Below are positions 13,638 through 24,945 of a stretch of DNA of 64,000 nucleotides, in pieces. The stretch lies in the NCBI GenBank assembly GCA_950106755.1, contig OX467083.1, positions 22,811,029 through 22,875,028 on the forward strand, in the 5' to 3' direction. The first letter of the stretch is position 1; each line of letters starts with the position of its first letter. The translations under genes and the position numbers were made by a program. The notes under the pieces are model-generated. The model saw only the letters and a program-made list of their open reading frames with translations, made no database searches and was not told the DNA's origin. Origin of the DNA: Climacium dendroides. Its lineage: Eukaryota; Streptophyta; Bryopsida; Hypnales; Climaciaceae.

Positions 13638-15099
13638 CTTCACTTGAGATTGAGGCTTGTTTATATGGATGGAAGACTACATCAATAGCTCTTCCCTGCT
13701 CCCATTAGAAAGTCCATAGGTACTGCCCTTGGAGCAAGTCATAGGCATGTCATAAAACAATTCCACCAATGCCAACAACAATCTTCAAGAGGTAGACAAC
13801 TCTACAAAGAAGGCTTCCATTGACGAGGTCCGCTTTTACTCAGACCATGAACAAGATATAAAATGTGCACCATTGAATTGGAAAGATGGAGTACCATTGA
13901 CAGACCAAATGCGATACTATAAACAATGTAGAATAGAGCATATAAACAACACCAACTCTACATCTTTTGAACATGAGATATATGGTGGACATGGTGATAG
14001 GGACAACAACTAAGCAAGCAATGGAAGAGTTATTTTGACTGTTACTTCCTCATTCTTGATACTGCCATGACAAGGCCAAATTTACAAACCTATTCTTCAT
14101 AGCAAGCAAAACATGCTTAATGCTACCAAAATTCATATAGAAATAACACACTTATTTAATTTCAAAGCTCCATTTTTTATGTTATTAGTTCTCTTGAGGA
14201 ATTCAAAAAATAACAACATAGAAGACCACCTTTGCAACACTATTGAATGATTACCTTCTCAACAAATGTGCATCTATCCTACATCTTCAACACTATTGAA
14301 CAACAACAACTGTAAGAGGTTGTTTGCTTTCATAGACGTCTTCTGCCAAATTCTTCTAGATCATGGCAAAGACAAGTAGAAGAAAACCTCTTGTAGTGAA
14401 TCTCTACACGTCCAAACTCCTTAAGAGTAGCACCTTCCTCCCACTGTTGTAGAACTGCTAATTTTGCATCCTTGTCTAGTGCGCAAGACAATCGTCAATA
14501 GTAAGAAAGAAGTTGCCGAGTTGTTGTTTCCAACAAAAGTAGAGAGTTTCTCTCAAATAGGCTTTGCTTCCACTACCAACGTGTCACTTTGTCAGAGCAA
14601 AAATTGCCCATAGCAAGCCCACTCGTGAACCCACTGTAGTAACTAGAGATGTAATGAAGTGGGGGGACTGGAGGAAGTGTTGGCGCCATGGAATATTAGC
14701 AATCACTCCATTGCATGTGGGAAAGCAAAGCAAATGCAAGAGACACCAATGTTCCAACCCAATGGCGGGCCCTCACATTCTCGTTGATGGCATGAATTAG
14801 CTCTTTTAATAGAAATGTCCCCTACAAGCTAGCGACAACAAAAAGTTGTCATGTCCACAAGTTCATGCTCCATTGGAGTCTGCACAACATAGCACTTCCA
14901 ACATGTACAAGCATCGCCAACTTACACTTCTAGAACATGCTCCCCAATAGACGTGGTAGTCATGCCGTAGAGGCTACAGCTTTTGCCTTGGCCTCTTCAG
15001 AGGCCACTTAGACAATAGAACACACCACATTCATCCACAACCCAATGCAATTTAAGAGGCCATTGATGGGACTAATTTTTTTTATAGGTGCATGCCAAT

Positions 15100-15765
15100 G
15101 AAATTTAGCCATTTCTGGAGCAACAGAATGTTGACGACAATTTGTCAAGAAATAAATTGGTATATCAATGAAGCAGACCTAGACACCTACTTGCCCATGG
15201 GTGGCCCATATTAGTGGCCGCTAAGTCCCATGGAATTGCAGGCTTAGGAAGGCATTTACTTAATAATAGGGATTAAGAGGCAACCAAATCACAAATCATA
15301 TTGGAATAAGGAATTCCCATTCTTTTATTGCAAAATTATTATCAACATAATGTCCCAAGTGAGGTTCAAGGACATAATGAAGTACTCCATGTGTGTAACT
15401 ACATCACTTTAGACACGGAGGTCTCCATAGCAAATGCACTAAAATTAGCAAAACTTAGGTGGTTCATCATCAAGATCCACAAGAGGTGTAAATTGAATTG
15501 GAACTTGTATTAAGAAGTGATTGTAGACAAATCAATGATTGGCTACAAAGGTAGAATTGTCCTATTAGACAATACTGGCCAGAAAAGCCGACCAAGTGGG
15601 GCATTAAAGTTTGGTGCTTGGTGGATGCCCCCCCCCCAAAATACATCTATAATTTTGATATTTTCATTGGGTTTGTGGCACAATCTGAATGTAAAATAGA
15701 AGAAGAGTAGGGCGTCAAGTTGGGGTATGAAGTTGTAATGCTCTTATTGCATGGTTCAATTGTTT
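15100..15765 (+). pseudogene. piggyBac-type (DDE_Tnp_1_7) transposase remnant
   Basis: Translated pieces follow the piggyBac transposase order. About 15110-15260 encodes ICQEINWYI, then WPLSPMELQA and YLIIGI with a following YW. About 15460-15625 encodes KLRWFIIKIHKRC and then VDKSMIGYKGRI, the block holding the first catalytic Asp, followed by SRPSGALKFGAW. About 15640-15765 encodes YIYNFDIFIGF and KLGYEVVM. The coding is broken by TAG at 15212 and 15245, TAA at 15511, at least one frameshift before 15328 and another at the run of ten C at 15628-15637. The first Asp is kept, but the usual Glu after it is Lys. It is clearly dead. Confidence 0.7.
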
Positions 15766-18700
15766 TGTTCAAAGATTAAAGTTTATGATGCACATAATTA
15801 ATCCAACAAATCCAAAAGAAAGTAAATTATCATCATCAATATCATCACAAAATTGCCAACTTCATGAAGGTTATTATATTTTTTAGCACTTTCCAACTTT
15901 TTAATGACATTTGGCATTTATTTTTTTAATTATTTTCATTGCCCCTACTCTACAACTATGGTAGTTTATTTTATTTCAAATTGTTTTTTGTCTTTATTTA
16001 CATTTCAACTTTTCAAACATAAAGTTAAAGTGATTTTTTTTAAGGATAAAAGTTTTCCTATCTACTTCCCAACTTCCAAAAATAAATAAATAAATAATTT
16101 TTTTAATCAAATAATTAAAATTAGAATTTCCTTTATACACTTATAAAATTAAATTCAAAAACACTAGAAGAGTTGAAAAATTAAAATTATAATGTAAAAC
16201 CTTTTAAACTTTCTTAGTATATATAACTCTACATTACATGATATTCTAGAGAGAGTGCATGGATGGCCATCTATTTAGAAATTAAATCCATGGAGATTCA
16301 TAAATTTTGAATATAGGCAATGTATATGATTCTTAAATTGATTTTTAGATTTAAAAATATTATAAAATAGCTAGGATGCTAGTTACATTAAAAATTAATG
16401 TCCTTTAGTTGCATTCTTTATACTTTGGAAAGCTCCTAGTAAAAAGGTGAACATGGGCTTTGTTTTGTATTTTTTGGACCTTTAGCTAAAAGGATATTGA
16501 TTTTTGTAGTTTTTTTAAATTAAAAATTATTTTTATTTTTATTTTGGCTATGGCAATGACACATAGTATACTAGTAGATATCTAAAACTCATTGGTAAAT
16601 AATTATTATAAATTTTTGGAAAAATTATAGATCTTTAAAAATCCATAAATTATAAAAAATTATAGGTATATTAGATCATCAAATCCTTTACTTGATTTGA
16701 CTAGAATTTTGAAATAAGAAAGTTGCATTGAGCAATTCTTACAAAATGATCTAGAAGTCAAGTTGAATATTTACACTTGTGATTGGATAAAAAGCTGAAA
16801 TTTGTGCAATTTGCCTCTAAGTGTAAAGTGTCCCTAAGGTTCTCAAAGATGGTGTTGGAGGTACATATGTAATTTTTGCAATTGAATTGAACGCATGTGA
16901 TTTGTAAAGTTGGAGTGTAATTGCATCAACAATGCAAGTTTATTTAGTATAGCAACTCTGTAATGAATGTTCTTTATATTAGTTCCAAAGTGGCAAAGGT
17001 ATTTTTCAAGAGAAATTGTTGAAATTGTCAACATTTGGTACATTAACCAAAACTTAAAATAATTTTAACAAAAAATCCATACAAAATTGTTATACATATA
17101 GAATTGTAGTAGACATGTGTAGAAGTGTATGGGAATCAGTAATACTAACTTAGTGGGTTTACGAGTGAGTAGTGAGCAATGAGCATGGATTAGCATTCAA
17201 CCTAGAGCTTAAAAAAACAAAAATACTACAATAGCATTTTACAATTGAATATGGTAGTACATATATATCTAATTATACAAAGGTACATAATTACAAAATT
17301 TTGGCATGTAAAACTTCAACATTGAACTATTTACAAATTAAAATTTTGTTACTTAAACACATTCTTTAAAAAATGAAAGAATGTTTTTGGCATACCCATA
17401 TAATTGAATTTTGAAAATTCTTTACCAGAAATCTAATAAATTATCATGTAAAAACATAAAATTTAGCATGAAGTTGTGGTTTTTAAAATTGAATTTTAAT
17501 AAATCTGATTGAAATTATTGAGAAATGCAATGGTAATTATCCATGACCAATAACAAAAATCATTTTTTATATATCAAAAAATTCTTTGAATGGTACAGTG
17601 GAGAATGTTTCTCTTTATTGAATCCTAATGTTCACATAGAAAAGAGCCGAAAATGTTACTCATGTCAATCATGCTAAAAGGAGATTGAGGTCCATTTCTT
17701 TACATAAACTCTTCTAATACATATTGCAATTCTAAAGCATTTTTACATTAGATATTGATATTAGGTAACTACATCTAATTATTGCATCTAAATAAGCAAT
17801 TGAGTATTGTTTTCTTTTGAGCATTGTTTTAAATTTTTTTTTCTATGCTATAGAATTCCAAATGTTCTTCTTTTGCATTTTTTGAATATTGTATGAATAA
17901 ATTGTGAATTTTCAAGTTATTGAGAATATGTATAACCAAAAGCATTCCTAGACTTTTATGAATGGGGACCATACATTTAAGGGAAAGTTTATGGGGTTCA
18001 AGTTTAGAAAAGGGTCTTGATTTGGTGAGTTACCTCACAATATTTCAAGAAATTTGTTATCATGGTTATCCTATAATTTACATCATGACTCATATTTTCA
18101 TGTACTCACATTCAAATTTCCAATACCAAGTAAGTTTCAATAACAATCTTGAACATTTTAGTTGCTTTTAGTTTGACAATATGGTGAAGCTACTCCTATA
18201 AAATGAAAATTTTCTTACTCATATAAATAATAAACATAAAAAAACTTGAAAATAATTTTCTAACTTCAATACATTAGGGAGGTTTGTCCTAAATCTTAGT
18301 TTACATCAAATCTAGAGGTGAAGGTCTAATTTTTTTTAAAGTTCTTGCTTGGCAAAAATTGAGAAGTCTTTGGAAATGGTTTTATATTCTGGAATGGGAG
18401 CAAAGTTGTCTTGTTGGACACATTTCAGGGTCCGAGTGTCATGTTGTTAGTCGGATGTCGTACGAGTGTCATGTTGTTAGTCGGATGTTGTGTGACAATT
18501 TGTTAGTCTGAACATGTCTAATAAGGCCTTTTTCAAAGTGAATACTCATAGAAATCTCATTTCAAGTATGATTCAAAATTTAGAATATAAAAATGTTAAT
18601 TCAATTGAGACACTTCAATAAAATGAAACTTTAATATGTTAAAATTAGAAAGAGAGAGTGTTTTATTTGAAAGTTATTTGAAAGTCAAATGTAAAGTTGA

Positions 18701-19390
18701 CTTTATTAAACTTTATTAAATGGATGGAGGGGCTTATTAAACTTTATTAAATAGATGAAGGGACTATTGAACGTATTAGATTTTATGTTCGGCTAATTGT
18801 CACCAAGTTGGGGAAGTCACCTATGAATGGGAGATCAAGGTCTCCAAGTAGGCCTATGACATGGAGTACACTTTTTCCTCTACAACAACAAAAGTCTTCA
18901 AAATTTGAGCCTCCCAAAATTATAGACAAGCCTGCTAGGCAACCCACTTCAAAGAGGTGGGTTGACTTCAATTCCAAGGGGTCTTATTAAAAAGTGCTAC
19001 TTTAAAATGTTTTTTTTCAATTTCATGCCTTCTTGATGGTTTACACCAATTCAAAGGTCATGACCTCCATAGTGAAGACTTTTCAATTGTGGGCATCAAA
19101 GCTATTTTTAGGAAAAGTCTAGTTTTGTAAAAACATAATCTAATGCCCCCTATGTTCTAAGCTTAACCCTTGAATGCTACTGTAAATTACTGTTTGATAA
19201 ATGAAATAAAATCCTTCTATGTAGGACAAAATTGAATATGTTCATCTTTGGAATTTGTGTGAAAAACAAAGGGCTTGCACAATAGTTTGATCTCCAATGA
19301 GTGCTCTTGAATTTTTCTAGCAAATAAAAATTCACATGATACCCAAAAGGATGAATTCTATGCCCGTCCTTTAAAAATTTAATGGTAACA
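15766..19390. other. AT-rich intergenic DNA, no gene seen
   Basis: No recognisable protein or RNA gene. Small local repeats are present: a 30-bp duplication at 18433-18490 and repeated 'actttattaaa' words at 18690-18760. Confidence 0.55.
18433..18490. repeat. 30-bp tandem duplication
   Basis: The unit cgagtgtcatgttgttagtc plus ggatgtcgta occurs at 18433 and again at 18463, the second copy ending ggatgttgtg. The two copies are almost identical. Confidence 0.8.
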
Positions 19391-19576
19391 AGAGGGCTTG
19401 GAGAGCGAGACTTCTCAATTTAAGCAAAGAAAAAAAAAAAAGAATTTAGAAGTTTTATGCCAAACTGTTCTGTACTGGAATGTGCCGCCAACGAGGCTAA
19501 GGAAGGACCCCAGACGATTGGCGGAGCCTCCGCCACTGCAATCCCTGCGACTCTCCCAGCACCAGATCTTTCTCTT

Positions 19577-19585
19577 CCGGATAAG
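19577..19585 (+). promoter_or_regulatory. I-box/GATA-type motif upstream of PSAF
   Basis: The sequence ggataagata lies about 185 bases upstream of the PSAF start. GATAAG is the I-box core found in many light-regulated plant promoters. The match is short and could be chance. No convincing TATA box was seen between it and the ATG. Confidence 0.3.
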
Positions 19586-19763
19586 ATAGCTGAACATCAA
19601 GCCCACTCACCGTCGTAACGACAATCCACCATCGCAGGCATCGCATCCACTAGATCACTGCCAATTCCATCACGACCCAATTCCAGTTTGCACTTCGCCT
19701 CGCAGCAATTTCACAATCTCGCCATTTGGTTTCGAATTCCGTCCGAATTTTGCATTGGAAACC

Positions 19764-20504
19764 ATGGCGTCCGTCACCATGGCCGCTGCGCCCGCGGGGC
19801 TCGTGACGCCCCTGTCTCGCGACGTGAGCTCCAAGAGCTCTCTCTCGGGCTCCCGCGCCTCCGCATTATTCGTTCCCTCGCGGGCGCGCGTCGTGTGCTC
19901 CGCCGCTGACGAGACCACCCCCACGGTGGCTCAAACTGCAGGCAAGTTCGCGACGGCTCTCGCCTTGGCCGCCCTCGTGGGCTCCAGCGACTTCGCAGCT
20001 CCCGAATCCGCCCGCGCCGATGTCGCGGGGCTCACTCCTTGCAAGGAGAGCAAAGGCTTCGCCAAGCGGGAGAAGCAGGAGATCAAGAAGCTAGAGAATC
20101 GGTTGAAGCTGTACGCTCCCAACAGCGCCCCCGCGCTCGCGATCAACGCCACTATCGAGAAGACGAAGCGGCGGTTCGCGTTCTACGGGAACGGAGGGTT
20201 GTTGTGCGGGACGGACGGACTTCCCCATTTGATTGTGGACGGGGACCAGAAGCATTTGGGTGAGTTTGTGTACCCGGGCCTGGTGTTTCTGTACATTACG
20301 GGGTGGATTGGATGGGTGGGGAGAGCGTACTTGATCGACGTCAAAACCTCCAAGAAACCGACGGAGAAGGAGATTATTATTGATGTGCCGCTCGCGCTTC
20401 GGATCATGGCGAGGGGGTTCACGTGGCCCGTGGCTGCACTTGGAGAGCTGCGTAATGGGCAGCTCCTGGAGAAGAACAGCAACATCACTGTGTCGCCACG
20501 ATAA
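19764..20504 (+). CDS. PSAF: Photosystem I reaction centre subunit III (PsaF), chloroplast precursor
   Basis: PsaF sits on the lumenal side of photosystem I and helps dock plastocyanin (or cytochrome c6) for electron transfer to P700. The ORF is intact and intronless, 246 aa, the usual precursor length. Residues 1 to about 50 are a Ser/Ala/Arg-rich stromal transit peptide. About 60-85 is a hydrophobic lumen-targeting segment ending in ESARA, so the mature protein probably starts at Asp86 (DVAGLTPC). Residues 98-117 form the Lys-rich helix linked to plastocyanin binding. Cys93 and Cys148 match the conserved Cys pair. A membrane helix spans about 169-190. I chose the ATG at 19764 (ACCATGGCG, good plant context). 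Codons are strongly GC-rich against very AT-rich flanks, as often seen in highly expressed genes. Confidence 0.97.
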   Translation: MASVTMAAAPAGLVTPLSRDVSSKSSLSGSRASALFVPSRARVVCSAADETTPTVAQTAGKFATALALAALVGSSDFAAPESARADVAGLTPCKESKGFAKREKQEIKKLENRLKLYAPNSAPALAINATIEKTKRRFAFYGNGGLLCGTDGLPHLIVDGDQKHLGEFVYPGLVFLYITGWIGWVGRAYLIDVKTSKKPTEKEIIIDVPLALRIMARGFTWPVAALGELRNGQLLEKNSNITVSPR

Positions 20505-20840
20505 ATTAGTGCAACCGGGACTGCTAAATTGGTGTAATGAAACCCCAACTCTGTACTCTTTTTTCTTGTAATCTTTTTCCTTGTACGTTCTCTTTGTGTT
20601 CTGTGTGCATGTGATTGGAACCATTGGCATTACGTGTGCTCTCACTCTGCGGTGCTTTCTCTTTGGTTAATGAACGGTATGTAACTTCTTGTATAATGTT
20701 TTTCAGTTGTACAAATATGTGGATTCTTATTTCAATTGGTAGACGACGTTGTGATCCTGCTTTTGCACCGTCGATTCAGGAGTTTTACATTGAGATTGAG
20801 AATCAGAATTGCGGCTGGATGAGTATGCGAATTTAATGTG
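20505..20840 (+). other. PSAF 3' flank and probable poly(A) region
   Basis: Just after the stop codon there are T-rich stretches with TTGTAA and TTGTAC words at about 20565-20590, which resemble plant far-upstream poly(A) elements. The exact cleavage site cannot be set. From 20840 to 21465 nothing recognisable is seen. Confidence 0.35.
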
Positions 20841-21465
20841 GAAAGCTCGTCTTCGTCTGCATGGTCGTATTTGTTAACATGGATAATTTTAGAGCGCAAC
20901 AGATATGACTGAAAGTGTTTTGAGCTCTGGAATCTGTTAGGGTTATGGGTTTTGTGGAATGTTTGCCAATGGGATGAACATTTTGCACTCTTGAACCTCC
21001 TGCTCTTTGACATTTATCGGAGACAATCTGATATCGCAACTTAGGTGTACTGATCCTATAAGAGTCGTATGAAATTCGTATTCAATTGGTCATCGGAAAT
21101 TTGATTCGTAGGGTTTTATGTTGTACATTCAAGTAGATTTAGTGGAAGTGCAATCTTGTATGTGCTCATTACATACCAATGCTAGTTTGGAGTATAGTAG
21201 CAAACTGTGTATGCTAAGGCATGTGTCTGCTGCTACAAAATGTGGACAAGAAGTGCGTATTGTGCATCTCTGATTAAGAAGGATGCAAACAATTTGATTC
21301 AGCAATTATTAAACCTTAGGTTATTGGTTGGTGCTGTTACTTGGCTGTATTTTCCTTTGCTGAAGGAAGGGATTGTGGGGCTATGATCTTGAATAAGGAA
21401 TCTTGACACTAACCGAGACAGTCTTGAAGTTAATGCTCATGTCACCTCTAGAGTTTAGCTCGATA

Positions 21466-21816
21466 TCATGATATTGATTTCATGACTCCAAGAGTCGGCA
21501 TTCCCAATCGAAACACTGCACGAATAGGAAAGAATGCAATGCACGTCAATGTTGGGAATTCAAGATCAAGGACGATGATTGTGAGGGGACAAAGCCTCAT
21601 TTTGTCAAATTTTGCAACTGTGGAGTCAAACACCAAGGAGGCTACCATCCCCCTGATCAGCATTGCGGAACTTTTTTTTACTTCACATACCATTCGAAAT
21701 TTTTGAAGGACATAACATTCAGCAGCCTTCAGAGAGGTTGCCTTTCCTTCCCTGGAGGCATCATCCACACGGGGAATTAAAGTAGGCTCCAATATTGGGT
21801 GCCAAGACCATGGCAA
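21466..21816 (-). other. Unrecognised 116-codon open frame
   Basis: An uninterrupted minus-strand frame starts MPWSWHPILEP and contains CPLTIIVLDLEFP and LTCIAFFPIRAVFRLGMP. It is longer than expected in this AT-rich region and its base composition is more balanced than the flanks. I recognise no domain. It could be a fragment of a repeat or transposon, or a chance ORF. Confidence 0.2.
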
Positions 21817-22082
21817 TAGACTTATGGTTTACGCTTTTTTTTTTTTTTTTCCTTTTATATCTCAAACCAGCCAAACATATATTCAAGGAAATATAATGAT
21901 GATTTATAGACTTATGGTTTACACTTTTTTTTTTTTTTCCTTTTAAATCTCAAACCAGCCAAACATATATTCAAGGAAATATAATGATGATTTATAGACT
22001 TATGGTTTACACTTTTTTTTTTTTTTCCTTTTAAATCTCAAACCAGCCAAACATATATTCAAGGAAATATAATGATGATTTG
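21815..22082. repeat. Tandem array, three units of 88-90 bp
   Basis: Units begin near 21819, 21909 and 21997, each with 'gacttatggtttac', a T run of about 14-16, then 'tctcaaaccagccaaacata' and 'caaggaaatataatgatga'. The units are nearly identical, so the expansion is recent. Each unit carries its own poly-T tract. Confidence 0.9.
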
Positions 22083-22145
22083 TCAAACACCATGAGAATC
22101 CTTTGAATCAAAATCCCAATGTCATCTAACCCATTCAAAAAAATT

Positions 22146-22258
22146 GAAGGAATTGAATAGAAAACATTTAAGGGAGTGAAGGTTGGAGTCAAAAAATAAT
22201 TTTGGTAGCCTTATGAAGGAATTGAGTAGAAAACATTTAAGGGAGTGAAGGTTGGAGA
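22146..22258. repeat. 45-bp direct repeat
   Basis: The block gaaggaattgaatagaaaac plus atttaagggagtgaaggttgg occurs at about 22146 and again at about 22214, about 68 bp apart and nearly identical. Confidence 0.8.
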
Positions 22259-22369
22259 TGTCATTTTTATATTGAAATTGATTTTTCACCATGAATCCTC
22301 AAAGGATATGGGATAATTTAAAAATGATTGCTAAACCACTTATTGTCAAAATGTCAAATTTATGTTTAT

Positions 22370-22716
22370 GTAGAATTTCAAACCTCATTTAGTCATAATA
22401 GAATAATTTTTTTCAAAAAACTTTGGACTAAAAAAAGTTTGGAAATCTATTTGAATTTCATCTCTAAAAATCCGTTTCATATTTCAAGCCTCCAATCAAA
22501 AGCTATGGACAAAATTTAGAGAGGATGTTTCAAGATGTAAAAAAAAATGTCCCTTTCAACCTCTCTTTGAAATTTATCCATAACTTTTGATTGGAGGCTT
22601 GAAATATCAAACGAATTTTTGGAAACAAAATTCAAACAGATTATTCAACTTTTTTTAGTCCAAATTTTTAAAATTTTTAAAATTTTACTATGACTAAATG
22701 AGGTCTGAAATTTTAC
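22370..22716. mobile_element. Foldback element, ~347 bp with ~160-bp arms
   Basis: The left arm (22370-22540) and right arm (22555-22716) are inverted copies. The outer ends read 'cctcatttagtcata' inward from each side, and the inner parts share 'ttgattggaggcttgaaata' in opposite orientation. The loop is only about 15 bp. This is a near-perfect hairpin with no coding capacity. It fits a foldback MITE, and its transcript would form a long double-stranded stem. No target duplication is obvious. Confidence 0.8.
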
Positions 22717-23315
22717 TTCAAATTGAATTCTTGCTTTAATCTGACTTAACTATGAGCGGTTGAGCTCCTACGAACTTTAATTTATTTTATCCCACATTGC
22801 TTACTTTACTTCATACCACCCAATATGTATATAAAGATTTGTCTTCTCATTCCTTGAACGCAAATCATGAAAGACATTCAAATCATAGTGAAGAAATTGA
22901 AGCATTAGTTTCAATGAGTAGAATGCTAATTTCATGAAATTTGTAATTATAAACATTAATTTTGTTTCTAACCCAGTTTAATGCATTGTTTTTATTAGTA
23001 ATCCATTTTGTTATTAAACTTAACTGTAGTTTTATTCTAGTACTTAGGCGAGCGAACTTCAATTTTCTGGCAATTTGCGACTTGTGGATTATTAGCTACT
23101 GATGGGTATGGAATAATCCACACCATATCATCTGGGGATGAAATGGTGTGGAATATTCTACATCATTCTATGTAAGGGAAGGTAGTCCTTCTCGCTGCTA
23201 CTGAATATTATAGATGTTGAGGACTAAAAGTTTCCATTTTAGAGACAACCTTGGCTAAGGGGTCTACATTATTCAACGGTTATAATTGTAGAAGGATTGA
23301 CTGGTCACTTTGGAA

Positions 23316-23830
23316 ATTATCCTTTCTGGATATAGTATGAATCATCTACTTAAAGAAAACCAAAAGCACCACATCCTTCAAGAGTTACTAGGTTAAATAA
23401 AAGTAGAAGTTAATTTTTAATTTTTAAGTTCATAAAAAATTTAAAATTCAAATTTTTTTTCACTGTAGGTTCAAATGTCACAAAACAAAGGCCGTGCACC
23501 TCTCCTCGCCAAGGACTTTCCAATGGTACTAAGCACGCAACTAGGGAATACACAATCTGGGAGATCTCAACATAACTAACAAAACATAATAAACAAAACA
23601 AACAACCTATCTTAATAGATGGATTCAAGGGTTAATTATATAATGATGAACTAGAAATCATCCTTATCGGTATAGTGTGAATCATCTACTTAAAGAAAAC
23701 CAAAAGCACTACATCCTTCAAGGATTATTCAAAGATTAATTATGTAAGGATGAATTAGTCACTTTGAAAATCATCCTTTTAGATATAGTGTGAATCATCT
23801 ACATAAAGAAAACCAAAAGCATTCATTGGA
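23316..23830. repeat. Three copies of a ~75-bp unit, interrupted by a SINE-like insertion
   Basis: The block 'atagt.tgaatcatctac.taaagaaaaccaaaagca' occurs near 23331, 23668 and 23778, each preceded by 'atcatcctt'. Copy 1 is separated from copies 2 and 3 by the SINE-like segment at 23410-23612. This suggests a small tandem repeat that was later split. Confidence 0.7.
23410..23612 (+). repeat. SINE-like dispersed repeat, copy 2
   Basis: The same body as at 5010-5232 ('gtgcacctctcctcgcc' and 'taagcacgcaac') is followed by an A-rich tail with aacaaaac and aaacaaac words. Confidence 0.4.
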
Positions 23831-23999
23831 GGTTCGACTAATGTAGAAGACTTCTTTTATTGATACAAAATTCTATTTATGATCATTTGTTCTTTTGTCT
23901 TACATAGAAGGATTTTCTATCACCCATTGAACACTTGTTGTCCTCAATGGCATTACAATGTAAAAAAATTGCATGCAATGGTTCAAAACACTATTGAAA

Positions 24000-24945
24000 G
24001 CTCACAAATCCTCCTCATATGAACCATTTCATTCTTTGACATGCTACTCATTTAGTTGGCAAAGAAGAATGTTCAATGAATCCAAGTTCAACACTTCTAT
24101 ATGAATGTTGTACATTTTGTCATTTAGGGATCTTAACCTCTAAATGGTCCAAACAACATTTTTTTGACAAGATAGCAATTTTGGACAATTCACTGTGAAT
24201 GGAGTTTTTATTTTTCTCCTTTGAAATTTGCACACAACATGTGCCCAAGGAGTAGCTTTGAGGCACAGAATTTTTCATAACTTTTGATTATAATCATGGT
24301 TTAAAAGTTATTACATGATATGTAATTTTCATTGCTTGGCGGGCACCTGGGGTAGATTAGAAAAAATCACTTTTTTAGAAAATAAAAATTTGGAATTGGT
24401 ATTCTACATTTATATATACATGGAAACTTTTGAATTATTCCATTTTGATTGATGAATTTAAAGTTACGAAGAGTTTTAGTTTGCAAGTAGTTATGGATCC
24501 TCTATTCTAAATTAAATTTTGAAGTCCTTTATTCAGCTCAATTTTCAATTTTTTTGAAAACAAATATAAATATTGGGTGTAGATTGTTTATTGAAACATT
24601 ACAATCATTGAAGTTGGCATTTTTCAATTCCATAACTAAATTCTTAACAATTTAGTATTTCAAATCATTTTCTAGTTTTATCTATTTACTATTTTTTTCA
24701 AGTATGAATATGAAGTATTTTTGTTTAAAATTTTTTATATGTATTCCCAACTTATTTCTTCAACATATTATGGAGGGTAACAAGTTTTAGAATGTACACA
24801 TTGTTTTGTAAAAAGTTTGAAAGATGAAATCTACCCATTTGGGAAGAGTTGAAAATACCTCTTTTGGAAATTCAAGTGACTTGATCTTGCAATTGGTAAA
24901 GTTTCTTATTTTCAAATTTTAGGACGATGTACTCTATTAAGTTAA
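24000..24945. repeat. Long inverted repeat, left arm
   Basis: This segment is the reverse complement, with moderate divergence, of 28155-29580. Matching blocks include 'atgtactctatta' (24928) with its complement near 28175, 'caacatattatggagggtaa' with 'ttaccctccataatatgttg', and 'aagaatgttcaatgaa' (24067) with 'ttcattgaacattctt' near 29553. It carries one copy of the roughly 67-bp monomer that is amplified in the right arm. Confidence 0.75.

Noticed and set aside
20091..20645. 184-codon minus-strand frame opposite PSAF
   Set aside because: It is the antisense shadow of the GC-rich PSAF coding sequence.
22789..22840. TCCCACATTG plus TATATAAAG, resembling the USE and TATA of plant snRNA promoters
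   Set aside because: No U-snRNA sequence follows at the expected start point.
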